DNA from: DASQHW01 sp038238245
GTDB taxonomy: Bacteria > Actinomycetota > Acidimicrobiia > IMCC26256 > PALSA-610
Assembly: GCA_038238245.1 (NCBI GenBank)
Contig: JBBRXX010000015.1
Location: 1-64,000, forward strand
Length of the DNA stretch: 64,000 nt
Reading direction: 5' to 3'
The notes beneath the pieces were generated by a model. The model saw nothing but the letters and a program-made list of their open reading frames with translations, did no database searches and was not told the DNA's origin. The translations under genes were made by a program, and so were the position numbers. Shown here one piece after another: positions 53,743 through 62,128 of the stretch (the first letter of the stretch is position 1; each line of letters starts with the position of its first letter).

Positions 53743-54668
53743 ACGACCTGCGAGACCGCGTGCTCGGAGAGATCCGCAAGGTGGTGGTCGGCCAGGATCA
53801 CGTGGTCGAGGTACTGATCGCGGCCACGGCGGTGGGAGGCCACGTGTTGCTCGAGGGCGTCCCGGGGGTGGCCAAGACCCTGCTCGCCAATGCGTACGCG
53901 CGTGCGATCGGCGTGGAGTTCCGGCGCGTGCAGTTCACGCCGGACATGCTTCCCTCGGATCTCACCGGCACGATGACCCTGCGCGGCGGCGAGCTCGCTT
54001 TCCGGCCGGGGCCGGTGTTCACGAACCTCGTGCTCGCCGACGAGATCAACCGCACACCGCCCAAGACGCAATCTGCCTTGCTCGAGGCGATGCAGGAACG
54101 CCAGGTGAGTGTCGACGGGGTCGCGCGGCCGTTGCCGCAGCCCTTCCTTGTCGTCGCGACACAGAACCCGATCGAGTACGAGGGCACCTACCCGCTCCCG
54201 GAAGCCCAGCTCGACCGCTTCCTCGCCAAGCTGGACGTCGGCTACCCCGACGCGAACGCCGAATCGGCCATCCTGCACCTCGCGCACCACGGCGTGGCAC
54301 CCGCGACCCTCGATGACGTCCGCGCCGTCACCACACCCGAAGAGCTCCTCGCGGCGCGCGAGCTCGTCGACGCCACCACGGTGCACGACGCGATCATCGA
54401 CTACGTCGTCGCGATCGTTCGCCGCACGCGCGAGCTCCCGAGCGTCTCGCTCGGCGCGAGTCCCCGGGCCGCCGTGCACCTCCTCGCGTCGGCAAAGGCC
54501 GCGGCCCGGCTCTCAGGGCGCGACTTCGTGATCCCCGACGACGTGGTCGCGGTTGCGCCGGCGGTGCTCCGCCACCGCATCACGTTGCGGCCGGAAGCCG
54601 AGCTCGAGCGCTACCGCCCCGACGACGCGGTTGCCAACGCGATCTCGTCGGTGCCCGTGCCGCGATGA
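53739..54668 (+). CDS. MoxR-type AAA+ ATPase
   Basis: A 309-residue AAA+ ATPase: Walker A in LLEGVPGVAKTLLANAYA, the MoxR helix-2 insert FRRVQFTPDMLPSDLTGT, Walker B NLVLADEINRTPPKTQSALLEAMQERQV, and sensor 1 FLVVATQNPIEYEGTYPLPEAQLDRFL. MoxR proteins act as chaperones that assemble or activate partner proteins, often VWA or DUF58 proteins. TTG 53739 overlaps the upstream stop and follows AGAGGGGG. Confidence 0.94.
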   Translation: MNDLRDRVLGEIRKVVVGQDHVVEVLIAATAVGGHVLLEGVPGVAKTLLANAYARAIGVEFRRVQFTPDMLPSDLTGTMTLRGGELAFRPGPVFTNLVLADEINRTPPKTQSALLEAMQERQVSVDGVARPLPQPFLVVATQNPIEYEGTYPLPEAQLDRFLAKLDVGYPDANAESAILHLAHHGVAPATLDDVRAVTTPEELLAARELVDATTVHDAIIDYVVAIVRRTRELPSVSLGASPRAAVHLLASAKAAARLSGRDFVIPDDVVAVAPAVLRHRITLRPEAELERYRPDDAVANAISSVPVPR

Positions 54669-55942
54669 CGCCGACGGCGCGGGCGGGATACGCGCTGGCC
54701 GTCATCGCGATCATCGCGTTGCTCGTGCCCGTGCCGGTGACGATCGCACTCGGTGTCGGACTGGTGATCGCCACCCTGCTCGACGTCACGCTCGCGAGGC
54801 CGAAGCTGCGTGTGCGACGCACGTTGCCGCGCGTGTTCGCCCGCGGCGTTCGCACGGCACTGGTCGTCGAGACCGACGCGGCTGAGCCGCGACGCGTGGA
54901 GCTGCGGCAGGCGCAGCCGCCTGACGTCTCCATCGACCCGTCGGTCGGTCGAGGGCGGCTCGACGCGGGTGTGCTCGCGCACCGGCGCGGGGAAACGACG
55001 TTCCCGCCGATCACCGCGCGCCGTACCGGGCCGCTCGGGCTCGGGCGCTGCACCTTCGACGGCGAGGGCAGTGCGAAGGTGTTGGTGTACCCCGACGTGT
55101 ACGCGGCGCAGCGCGTCGTCGTGGCGCTGCGGCGCGGCCGGTTCCGCGACCCCGGATTGCGCACGCGCGGACCGCTCGGTCTCGGCACCGACTTCGAGTC
55201 GATTCGCGACTACCAGCCCGACGACGACGTACGGCAGATCAACTGGACAGCCAGCACGCGCGTCGGTCGCCCGATGAGCAACGTGTATCGCATCGAACAG
55301 GACCGCGATGTCGTGTGCCTCGTCGACGCGGGGCGGTTGATGTCCGCGCCGCTGAGCGGAGCGACCGAGCGCGGGAATCTCGACGCGCGCACCACGCGTC
55401 TGGACGCGTGCGTCGACGCCGTCACGATGGTGGCGCTCGTCGCTGACGAGCTCGGCGACCGTTGCGGCGTCACCGTCTTCGACGGGGAGCTGCGACGGCG
55501 CTTGCCACCACGCCGCAACGGCGGACGGGCCGTCGTGCGCGCGATCCTCGATGTCGAACCCCGCGACATCGACACGGATCACGACCTCGCGTTCCGCAGT
55601 GTCGGTGGGGCCAAGCGCGCGCTCGTGCTCGTCTACACCGACCTCGTCGACGAAGCCGCGGCCCGGTCGCTCGTCGACGCCGTCCCCGTGCTCTCGCGCC
55701 GCCACGCGGTCGTCGTGGCGTCGGTGCGCGATCCCGACCTCGACGCGGCGGTGAGCACCGCGCCATCGGTGCCTCACGACGTGTACGCAGCCGCGGTGGC
55801 GATCGACGTGCTCGATGCGCGCCGCCGCGTCGTCGCCCGGTTGCGGCACGCGGGTGCGGAGGTCGTCGAAGCCCGGCCTGCGTTGCTCGGCGAAGCGTGC
55901 GTACGGGCCTACCTGCACCTCAAGGCACGCGCGCGTCTGTGA
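54665..55942 (+). CDS. DUF58 domain protein
   Basis: A 425-residue protein with two close transmembrane helices at the N-terminus (LAVIAIIALLVPVPVTIALGVGLVIATLL), a beta-sandwich middle, and a DUF58/VWA-like domain with the signature DFESIRDYQPDDDVRQINWTAS, then CLVDAGRLM, a MIDAS-like start. The usual DxSxS is DAGRL here, so metal binding may be weak. Last gene of the operon; its 3' end overlaps the convergent SpoIIM gene by 23 bases. Confidence 0.9.
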   Translation: MTPTARAGYALAVIAIIALLVPVPVTIALGVGLVIATLLDVTLARPKLRVRRTLPRVFARGVRTALVVETDAAEPRRVELRQAQPPDVSIDPSVGRGRLDAGVLAHRRGETTFPPITARRTGPLGLGRCTFDGEGSAKVLVYPDVYAAQRVVVALRRGRFRDPGLRTRGPLGLGTDFESIRDYQPDDDVRQINWTASTRVGRPMSNVYRIEQDRDVVCLVDAGRLMSAPLSGATERGNLDARTTRLDACVDAVTMVALVADELGDRCGVTVFDGELRRRLPPRRNGGRAVVRAILDVEPRDIDTDHDLAFRSVGGAKRALVLVYTDLVDEAAARSLVDAVPVLSRRHAVVVASVRDPDLDAAVSTAPSVPHDVYAAAVAIDVLDARRRVVARLRHAGAEVVEARPALLGEACVRAYLHLKARARL

Positions 55943-56903
55943 CGGGTGCCGCGGCGGGCGCGCCTCGCCACCAGACCAATCCCCAGTAGAGCGCGCCCAG
56001 GCCGAAGCCGACGACGAGCACCACCGTGAGGCCGTGCCCGGCCGGGGTCACGAACCCTTCGACGAGACCGGCGACGACGAGCCAGGCCGCGGTGCCGAGC
56101 ACGATCTCCACCGCGGCGCGCGCTTCCTCGCGCAGCGCCTGCCCACGGTCACGCGTGCCCGGGTCGACGATGGCCGACGCGAGCCGCAACCCCGCCACTC
56201 CGGCCACGGCGATGCAACTCATCTCGAGCACGCCGTGCGCGACCACGAGCTCGAAGAACGGCCGGCCGTTTCCCGCGCCGATCGCGAGACCCGCGACGGC
56301 GCCCAGCAGCACGCCGTTGTAGAGCAACACGTACAGAGTGCCGAGCCCGAGCAGGATGCCGCCGCCGAACGCGAGGAACGTCACTTGGATGTTGTTCGTG
56401 AAGATGCTCGCGGCGAGATTCGACTGTTCGTCGACCGACTCACCGAGATCGCGTCCCGGCTCGCGCGGTTCGGTCACCGACTGATAGCGACTCGGTACCA
56501 GCCCGCTCGCCGGTCCGGGGTCGCGCCACGCCCAGTATCCGGCAAGGAACGTCGGGAGCGCGAGGAACGCGAGCGCGCACACGAGCAACGCCGGGCGTTC
56601 GCGCACGCGGCGCCAGTAGCCGTGGGACGCGAACTCGCGGAGCGTCGCCGTCTTCGGCGCCGTGTGGTACACGGCTTGGCGCCCGCGCTGCACGAGCCGT
56701 TCGAGTTGGAACACCACAGGATCCGACGGGAACCGGCGCCGGGCGACCGCGAGGTCGGCGGTCGCGGCGCGATAGCACGAACCGAGCCGGCGCACGCCGT
56801 CCGGCCCGAGCCGGGCAGGTGTGCTCCGCGCGCTGTCCACGAGCTGCTCGAGCTCCACCCACTTCGCAGACCGATCCTGCACGAACTCGTCTAAATTCGG
56901 CAT
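55920..56903 (-). CDS. SpoIIM (stage II sporulation protein M) family membrane protein
   Basis: A 327-residue protein with a soluble helical N-terminus (about 1-95) and five to six transmembrane segments. The family core is FTNNIQVTFLAFGGGILLGLGTLYVLLYNGVLLGAVAGL followed by ELVVAHGVLEMSCIAVAGVAGLRLA. In non-sporulating actinobacteria this family travels with RDD and MoxR genes and is thought to act on the envelope. ATG 56903 abuts the GTG of the divergent RDD gene with no bases between. Confidence 0.88.
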   Translation of the reverse strand: MPNLDEFVQDRSAKWVELEQLVDSARSTPARLGPDGVRRLGSCYRAATADLAVARRRFPSDPVVFQLERLVQRGRQAVYHTAPKTATLREFASHGYWRRVRERPALLVCALAFLALPTFLAGYWAWRDPGPASGLVPSRYQSVTEPREPGRDLGESVDEQSNLAASIFTNNIQVTFLAFGGGILLGLGTLYVLLYNGVLLGAVAGLAIGAGNGRPFFELVVAHGVLEMSCIAVAGVAGLRLASAIVDPGTRDRGQALREEARAAVEIVLGTAAWLVVAGLVEGFVTPAGHGLTVVLVVGFGLGALYWGLVWWRGAPAAAPVTDARVP

Positions 56904-57632
56904 GTGCGCCTCGACGACCGCGTGACGATCGCGACGCCCGAGGGCGTCACGATCGAGCTCGTGCTCGCCGGTCTCGGTTCCCGTTTCGTCGCCCGCCTCC
57001 TCGACACGGTGATACAGCTGGCGATCATCTTCGCACTCACCGCCGGCATGGCGATCACATCGGCGCCGGGAGTCGTCCGTGCGATCGGGATCGTCGCCCT
57101 GTTCCTCGTGCTCTTCGCGTACGACATCCCGTTCGAGCTCCTCAACAGCGGCCGCACGATCGGGAAGATGGCCGCCGGCATCCGCGTGGTCGCGGGCGGC
57201 GGCGAGCCGGTCGCGTTCCTCGGCAGCGCGATCCGCAACATCTTGCGGCTCGCCGACTTCCTCCCGGCGATGTACGCGGCCGGCGCGGTCACGATGGTGG
57301 CGACGCGGACCGACCAACGCCTGGGCGACCTCGCCGCGGGCACCTTGGTCGTGCGCGACAAGTTCCCGGGTATGGCGTCGCTCACGACCGCGCCGCTGAG
57401 CGTGCCCGCCGACGCGGTCATGACGTGGGATGTCTCCGCGCTCGACAGCGACGATCTCGCGACGATCCGTCAGTTCCTCGACCGGCGCCTGATGCTGTCC
57501 TGGCCGGTGCGGACGCACTTCGGCACGGCGCTCGCCGCGCGCGTCGCGCCCATGGTCGCGGGCGTGCCGTACGGCGCGCATCCCGAATACCTGCTGGAAG
57601 GCATCGTCGTCGCGAAGCAGCGGCGCGCATGA
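56904..57632 (+). CDS. RDD family membrane protein
   Basis: A 242-residue membrane protein with three to four hydrophobic segments. It starts DDRVTIATPEGVTIELVLAGLGSRFVARLLDTVIQ, where the Arg and Asp pairs define the RDD family, and continues LLNSGRTIGKMAAGIRVV. The C-terminal 90 residues are soluble. The GTG at 56904 directly follows the divergent SpoIIM start, so no leader exists between them. The stop overlaps the ATG of the DUF2752 gene. Confidence 0.88.
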   Translation: MRLDDRVTIATPEGVTIELVLAGLGSRFVARLLDTVIQLAIIFALTAGMAITSAPGVVRAIGIVALFLVLFAYDIPFELLNSGRTIGKMAAGIRVVAGGGEPVAFLGSAIRNILRLADFLPAMYAAGAVTMVATRTDQRLGDLAAGTLVVRDKFPGMASLTTAPLSVPADAVMTWDVSALDSDDLATIRQFLDRRLMLSWPVRTHFGTALAARVAPMVAGVPYGAHPEYLLEGIVVAKQRRA

Positions 57633-58009
57633 TCCCCACGGCTGCACACGAACGCCGGGGGCTGCGCCTCGCCGCGGCCGGCCTGGTCGCTGCCGCGGTC
57701 GTGTATCCGTTGGCGCCCTTCTCCCCCGCCCTCTGCCCGCTGCGCGCGACGACCGGTATCCCGTGTCCGTTCTGCGGGATGACGCGCGCCGTCGTCGCCG
57801 CGGTGCACGGACACGTCGGGCGGTCGCTCGCGTTCAATCCCGGCGGCATCGTCGTGCTGGCGGTCGCGGTGGTGCTGTTGGTGCGTCCGGGAGTGCTCAG
57901 CCGTCTCCGCCGGCCGCCGTTGTGGACGCTGTGGGCGGTGCTCGGGGCGCTCTGGCTGTGGAACGTCGGCTTCAACCCGACGTTCCACCAGTGGTTGCTC
58001 CCAAGCTAG
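57629..58009 (+). CDS. DUF2752 membrane protein
   Basis: A 126-residue protein with the DUF2752 signature GIPCPFCGMTRAVVAAVHG, in which the CxxC lies just before a membrane helix, and about three transmembrane segments. Function is unknown. It overlaps the RDD gene by four bases at its start and shares the CTAG of its stop codon with the convergent recR gene. Confidence 0.87.
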   Translation: MIPTAAHERRGLRLAAAGLVAAAVVYPLAPFSPALCPLRATTGIPCPFCGMTRAVVAAVHGHVGRSLAFNPGGIVVLAVAVVLLVRPGVLSRLRRPPLWTLWAVLGALWLWNVGFNPTFHQWLLPS

Positions 58010-58611
58010 GCGTCGACCTCGCGGCGGCCCTCGAGGGCACGGCCGAGGGTCACTTCGTCGGCATATTCCAAGTCGCCGCCGACCGGGAGGCCGCTCGCGA
58101 TACGCGTGACGCGCAACCCCAGCGGTTTCATCAACCGCGCGAGGTACATCGCGGTCGCTTCACCTTCGATGTTGGGGTTCGTCGCGAGGATCACCTCGGT
58201 GATGTCCTCTTCGGGGATGCGCGCGAGCAACTCCTTGACGCGCAGCTGCTCGGGCCCGATGCCTTCGATCGGCGAGATCGCTCCCTGCAACACGTGATAG
58301 CGCCCCGGAAATTCGTTGGTGCGTTCGATCGCGACGATGTCGCGCGGTTCTTCGACGACGCAGACGACATGCGTGTCGCGACGCTCGTCCCGGCAGAAGG
58401 CGCACAGCTCGCCCTCGGAGATGTTGAAGCACCGGCGGCACCACGACACGCGGTCCTTCGCGTCCTCGATCGCACGCGCGAGCCGTTTCGCGTCCTGCGG
58501 GTCGGACTTCAACAGGTAGTACGCGATGCGTTGCGCGGACTTGGGACCGACACCGGGCAGGCGCCCGAGCTCGTCGATCAGCGTCTGCACCGGCCCTTCG
58601 TACGGATTCAC
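58006..58611 (-). CDS. recR: Recombination mediator RecR
   Basis: A 201-residue protein with helix-hairpin-helix (LIDELGRLPGVGPKSAQRIAYYLL), a four-Cys zinc finger (SWCRRCFNISEGELCAFC), a Toprim domain (VCVVEEPRDIVAIERTNEFPGRYHVLQGAISP) and the EGEATAMYLARLMKPLGL stretch. It loads RecA with RecF and RecO at gaps. GTG 58611 is the start. It is third in the dnaX-ybaB-recR operon, ten bases after ybaB. Confidence 0.97.
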   Translation of the reverse strand: MNPYEGPVQTLIDELGRLPGVGPKSAQRIAYYLLKSDPQDAKRLARAIEDAKDRVSWCRRCFNISEGELCAFCRDERRDTHVVCVVEEPRDIVAIERTNEFPGRYHVLQGAISPIEGIGPEQLRVKELLARIPEEDITEVILATNPNIEGEATAMYLARLMKPLGLRVTRIASGLPVGGDLEYADEVTLGRALEGRREVDA

Positions 58612-58621
58612 GCGGCGCCGC

Positions 58622-58987
58622 TCAAAGGGGCTGCTCGGGGCCGGGCTCGGGACCGAGCAGCCCGCCGAAACCACCGAGCATCGAATCGAGGTCCAGACCA
58701 CCGGTTGCGGCGCCGAGCTTCTGCGCCTGCACCTCCTTGGCCTGTCGCATCGCGTCGTGCACGGCCGCCTGGACGAGATCCTCGAGCGTCTCCACGTCAT
58801 CGGGATCGACGACGCTCGGGTCGATCGAGACCCGCCGCAGGTCGCCGTCACCGGTGACCGTCGCCTTCACGACGCCCCCGCCCGCCGTACCTTCGACCAG
58901 CGTGTTCGCGAGCGCGTCCTGCGCGGCCTGCATGTCGGACTGCATCTTTTGGATCTGCTCGAACATGTTCATGGGTTCGTCGGTCAT
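58622..58987 (-). CDS. ybaB: YbaB/EbfC nucleoid-associated protein
   Basis: A 121-residue DNA-binding protein with the YbaB pattern: an N-terminal coiled-coil helix (MFEQIQKMQSDMQAAQDALA), central strands (VEGTAGGGVVKATVTGDGDLRRVSIDPSVV) and a C-terminal helix (EDLVQAAVHDAMRQAKEV), with a Gly-rich tail. The ATG overlaps the stop of dnaX (ATGA). Universal neighbour of dnaX and recR. Confidence 0.95.
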   Translation of the reverse strand: MTDEPMNMFEQIQKMQSDMQAAQDALANTLVEGTAGGGVVKATVTGDGDLRRVSIDPSVVDPDDVETLEDLVQAAVHDAMRQAKEVQAQKLGAATGGLDLDSMLGGFGGLLGPEPGPEQPL

Positions 58988-60816
58988 CGCGGGCGCTCCT
59001 CCACCACTTCGGCGCCGAGGTCGGCAACGAGACGGGCAACCGAGTCGCTCGGCGGCGCATCCGTCGCGTCGACGAGGCCGTGAAGATCGACGGTGTCATC
59101 CTCCGGCGGCTGCGCCTCAGCGGACTCGACGGATGCTGTCGGCGGGCGCAGCGCATCGGTCGCGTCGAAGTTGTGCGTGCGCACCTTGAAGCGCGGCTGT
59201 GTACCGAGCCGGGTGGAGAACGCCTCTTTGATCGCCGTCGCTTCCTTTCGAAAGCGCTCGTTGATCGCATCCTTGCGAAGTGACGGCACTCCGAACACGA
59301 TCACTCCGGCGTCGAGCGCGATCGGGTGCGCATCCTGCACCGCGGCGCGCACAGGCGCCTTCAACACGCCGAGCACGTCCGGCCACGCCTCGATGACATC
59401 GTCGAGCGTGAAGTTCTCGCCCGTCGCGGCCGCCTCGGGCACGGGCAGTGTCTCGGCGGCTCCATCGGCCGGCGGTTCGGCAACCGGCGGCTCCGGCTCG
59501 GACGCAGCAGGCTGCGCAGGCTTCGCGGCGGGTCGCCGGCGGCTCGCGAGCACCGGACCCTTGGGGTCGGACGCCGGACGCTCGACCGGCGCGACCGGCG
59601 CGACCGACGCGACCGGCGCGACCGGTGCGACCGTCGCGGCGGTGACCGGACCGCTCCCGTTCGCAAGCTTCTGTTCGAGCCGCTCGATGCGGTCGACCAA
59701 GGTCTCCTCATGCGTACGGGCCTCGCGACGCGCGATGCGCACGAGCGCGATCTCGAGCACGAGACGCGGGTCGGAGACGGCTTGGCCGCGAATGTCGACG
59801 ATCGCCTGCCCGAGGATCTCGAGGGCGCGCACGATCGCGCCGTTGCCCATCTCCTTGGCGATCGCGGTGAGGCGTGCGGACTCCTCCGGTGGCCCGTCGT
59901 AGGGAACGCGACCTGACGCGTTCGCCTGGAGGAACGCGTCGCGCAGCGTGCGCAACAGGTCGTCGGCGATGCGCCGTGGGTCATGACCGGCCGCGAGCAG
60001 ATCGTGCACACCGACGAGCACGCTGGCGATGTCCTCGTTCGCCACCGCCTCGAGCACGGTCAGGCGCTGCTCGAACGGCGCTCCGCCGAACGCGACCTGT
60101 ACCTGCTGCGCGTCGAGGCGCCCGTCACCGACGGCGAGCGCCTGGTCGAGCAGTGACAGCGCGTCGCGGGCGGAACCGGCCGCCCGGCGGGCGATGAGGT
60201 CGAGCGCTTCGGCATCGGTGTCGATGCCCTCGCGCGCCAGGATGTCGGCGAGATGGCCGACGAGCTGGCCATGCGACAGCAGGTTGAACTCGAAATGCTG
60301 GGTGCGCGAGCGGATCGTCGGCAGCACTTTTTGCGGATCGGTGGTCGCGAGCACGAACACGACGTGGGCGGGTGGCTCCTCGAGCGTCTTCAACAACGTG
60401 TTGGACGCCGCGACGGACAACATGTGCACCTCGTCGACGATGTAGACCTTGCGGCGGCTCGACGCGCCGACACCGAGATGCACGCTCTGGATGAGGTCCC
60501 GCATCGCCTCGACGCCGTTGTTGGACGCGGCGTCGAGCTCGACCAGGTCGTAGAACGTGCCGGTGGCGACGGCGTCGCAGTTCTCGCACACGCCGCAGGG
60601 CTCGCCGTCGTCGCGCAGCTGGAGACAATTGAGGGCGCGGGCGAGGATCCGAGCAGTCGTGGTCTTGCCGGTCCCCCGCGGCCCGGAGAAGAGATAGGCG
60701 TGGCCCACGCGGTCTTCACGCACGGCGTTCTGCAGCGCGGTCGTGACGTGTTCCTGCCCAACGAGTTGCGCAAAGAGCTGTGGCCGGTGCTTGCGGTAAA
60801 GGCTGTGCGAGGCCAC
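58984..60816 (-). CDS. dnaX: DNA polymerase III subunit gamma/tau
   Basis: A 610-residue clamp-loader ATPase. It starts SLYRKHRPQLFAQLVGQEHV, with Walker A GPRGTGKT at 45-52, a four-Cys zinc module (CLQ...CGVCENC), Walker B VYIVDEVHMLS, and sensor residues in VLATTDPQKVLPTIRSRTQ. Domain III is followed by a Pro/Ala-rich linker from about 390 with a VAPVAPVASVAP repeat, and a tau-type C-terminal domain. No slippery A-run for gamma production is evident. First gene of the dnaX-ybaB-recR operon, divergent from the SRP RNA. Confidence 0.97.
   Translation of the reverse strand: MASHSLYRKHRPQLFAQLVGQEHVTTALQNAVREDRVGHAYLFSGPRGTGKTTTARILARALNCLQLRDDGEPCGVCENCDAVATGTFYDLVELDAASNNGVEAMRDLIQSVHLGVGASSRRKVYIVDEVHMLSVAASNTLLKTLEEPPAHVVFVLATTDPQKVLPTIRSRTQHFEFNLLSHGQLVGHLADILAREGIDTDAEALDLIARRAAGSARDALSLLDQALAVGDGRLDAQQVQVAFGGAPFEQRLTVLEAVANEDIASVLVGVHDLLAAGHDPRRIADDLLRTLRDAFLQANASGRVPYDGPPEESARLTAIAKEMGNGAIVRALEILGQAIVDIRGQAVSDPRLVLEIALVRIARREARTHEETLVDRIERLEQKLANGSGPVTAATVAPVAPVASVAPVAPVERPASDPKGPVLASRRRPAAKPAQPAASEPEPPVAEPPADGAAETLPVPEAAATGENFTLDDVIEAWPDVLGVLKAPVRAAVQDAHPIALDAGVIVFGVPSLRKDAINERFRKEATAIKEAFSTRLGTQPRFKVRTHNFDATDALRPPTASVESAEAQPPEDDTVDLHGLVDATDAPPSDSVARLVADLGAEVVEERPR
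59584..59635. repeat. 9-bp tandem repeat inside dnaX linker
   Basis: About five to six near-perfect copies of CGCGACCGG occur in tandem and encode the Val-Ala-Pro/Ser repeats of the tau linker. Length variation here would change only a flexible linker. Confidence 0.65.
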
Positions 60817-60892
60817 GCCGCGACGCTACTGGCTCGGCGTGGCCGAACCCGTCCTGCACCGGACGTCGCGACGGCGCTGTAGCCTGCATACC

Positions 60893-61021
60893 GGCCCGCT
60901 CGCGCCGCACCGGGTCCGGCGCGACGAGCGCCCGTGAACCGAGTCAGATCCGGAAGGAAGCAGCTCTCAGCGGAAGCGCTTGGGTGCCGCCGGGTCGCCT
61001 GGCGTGTGCTGCGAGCGGGCC
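60893..61021 (+). ncRNA. ffs: Signal recognition particle RNA (4.5S type)
   Basis: The conserved SRP domain IV apical sequence, GTCAGATCCGGAAGGAAGCA, is at 60943-60962. The 5' end GGCCCGCTCGC (60893-60903) pairs perfectly over eleven bases with GCGAGCGGGCC (61011-61021), closing a 129-base hairpin of the small bacterial type. It scaffolds Ffh for co-translational membrane targeting. Placement between tRNA-Ser and dnaX is common in actinobacteria. Confidence 0.95.
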
Positions 61022-61060
61022 ACCTCTCTCCACTCGCATCGGTAGCATCTCCACCTCTCG

Positions 61061-61145
61061 GGAGGGATGCGAGAGCGGACGAATCGGCACGCCTGGAGAG
61101 CGTGTGAGGGGCAACCTTCCGTGGGTTCGAATCCCACTCCCTCCG
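61061..61145 (+). tRNA. tRNA-Ser (GGA)
   Basis: A class II tRNA of 85 bases. Acceptor GGAGGGA pairs with TCCCTCC; the anticodon stem CACGC/GCGTG (61088-61092 and 61100-61104) encloses loop CTGGAGA with anticodon GGA at 61095-61097; a long variable arm (AGGGGCAACCTTCC) follows; the T-arm is GTGGG-TTCGAAT-CCCAC. Discriminator G at 61145 is usual for serine. CCA is not encoded. Confidence 0.97.
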
Positions 61146-61148
61146 CAC

Positions 61149-61167
61149 CGCTGTGAGATTGACAGCG
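61149..61167 (+). terminator. Possible terminator hairpin after tRNA-Ser
   Basis: CGCTGT (61149-61154) and ACAGCG (61162-61167) form a six-base stem with loop GAGATTG, four bases after the tRNA. There is no T-run, so termination would be weak or protein-assisted. Confidence 0.35.
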
Positions 61168-61251
61168 CTTCCCCGGTCGTGGCGCGGCGCGGGCCCGTGT
61201 GATGCGTGAAATCGAGCAAGCTCTTTAGGAGCCGCTCGTAGAGTGCGCGCT

Positions 61252-61608
61252 ATGGACGCCGAATTCGCGCTCAGATTCGCGGAGGAGTGGGTGGCAGCCT
61301 GGAACTCTCACGACCTCGACCGCATCTTGACCCACTACGCGGACGATGTGGTCTTCTCGTCCCCACATATCGTGCGACGCCTCGGCAAGACGTCCGGCGA
61401 GGTCAATGGCATCGACGAGCTCCGCGGATATTGGGGAAGCGGTCTCGAAGGCGAGACCGACCTTCATTTCACGGTGGAAGATGTCCGCTACTCCGTCGAC
61501 ACCATCGTGATCAATTATCGCAACCAATACGGCCATGCCGTCACGGAGGTGTTGCGGTTCCGCCACGGGCTTGTCTGCTGGGGTTGCGGCGCCTATGCCC
61601 CAAGCTGA
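61252..61608 (+). CDS. NTF2-like/SnoaL-type protein
   Basis: A 118-residue single-domain protein of the nuclear-transport-factor-2 fold: FALRFAEEWVAAWNSHDLDRILTHYADDVVFSSP, then GIDELRGYW and beta strands ending VTEVLRFRHGLVCWGCGAY. Members include polyketide cyclases, isomerases and ligand-binding proteins; the role is unknown. ATG 61252 is preferred to a GTG three codons upstream. Confidence 0.85.
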   Translation: MDAEFALRFAEEWVAAWNSHDLDRILTHYADDVVFSSPHIVRRLGKTSGEVNGIDELRGYWGSGLEGETDLHFTVEDVRYSVDTIVINYRNQYGHAVTEVLRFRHGLVCWGCGAYAPS

Positions 61609-61732
61609 CTACGACGGCGAACGCCTGAGGTGCCGGCAGGGTCAGCCTGATACAGCGTCGATGAGAGCCTGCAGCGTCGTCGACCGGTTCGAAAGACGTC
61701 CCAGAAGGCCCGCAAGCTCGTCTGCGTAAGGG

Positions 61733-62128
61733 CTACAACTCGGCCTCGCGGAGCGCCGATATGGCATACCACCCTGCGGCGACCATCGGAGTGGCGACGA
61801 GTGCCGAGACCAGACCCCGCGTGCCGGTCGTACGCGCGCTCACGACACCCGCCGCGACGTCGAGCGCGTCGCTGAGCAAGCCCGCGGACAGCCAACGGCG
61901 GAGATCATCGGTCGACCCCGACACCGCTGCCCACGCGGTTCCCGCGCCGACTGCGAGATCCCTGATCCCGACTGTCCGCAGCAACAGTCGCATCGATGTC
62001 CCCGAGACATGTGGCTCCCACTGAAGGAATGTCCCTGGGATACCCCCCAAGGCCACCCCGGCGCCGAGACGCACTGCAGCAATGCCAATCGCCGCGCGAC
62101 GTAGACGATCCGGCAGCGCCGAGGTCAC
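61733..62128 (-). CDS. Small membrane protein (DUF4267-like)
   Basis: A 131-residue protein with about four hydrophobic helices (AAIGIAAVRLGAGVALGG, TVGIRDLAVGAGTAWAAV, LLSDALDVAAGVV, LVSALVATPMVAAGWYAI). A charged motif TVGIRDLAVG and LSDALD are as seen in DUF4267-type proteins. GTG 62128 overlaps the last stop of the broken SnoaL-like gene, so the two were translationally coupled. Confidence 0.65.
   Translation of the reverse strand: MTSALPDRLRRAAIGIAAVRLGAGVALGGIPGTFLQWEPHVSGTSMRLLLRTVGIRDLAVGAGTAWAAVSGSTDDLRRWLSAGLLSDALDVAAGVVSARTTGTRGLVSALVATPMVAAGWYAISALREAEL

Noticed and set aside
59584..59635. Tandem repeats considered as a CRISPR array
   Set aside because: Units are 9 bases with no spacers and encode the dnaX linker.
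58984..60816. Programmed frameshift for a short gamma subunit in dnaX
   Set aside because: No slippery A-run or stimulating structure was seen at the domain III boundary.
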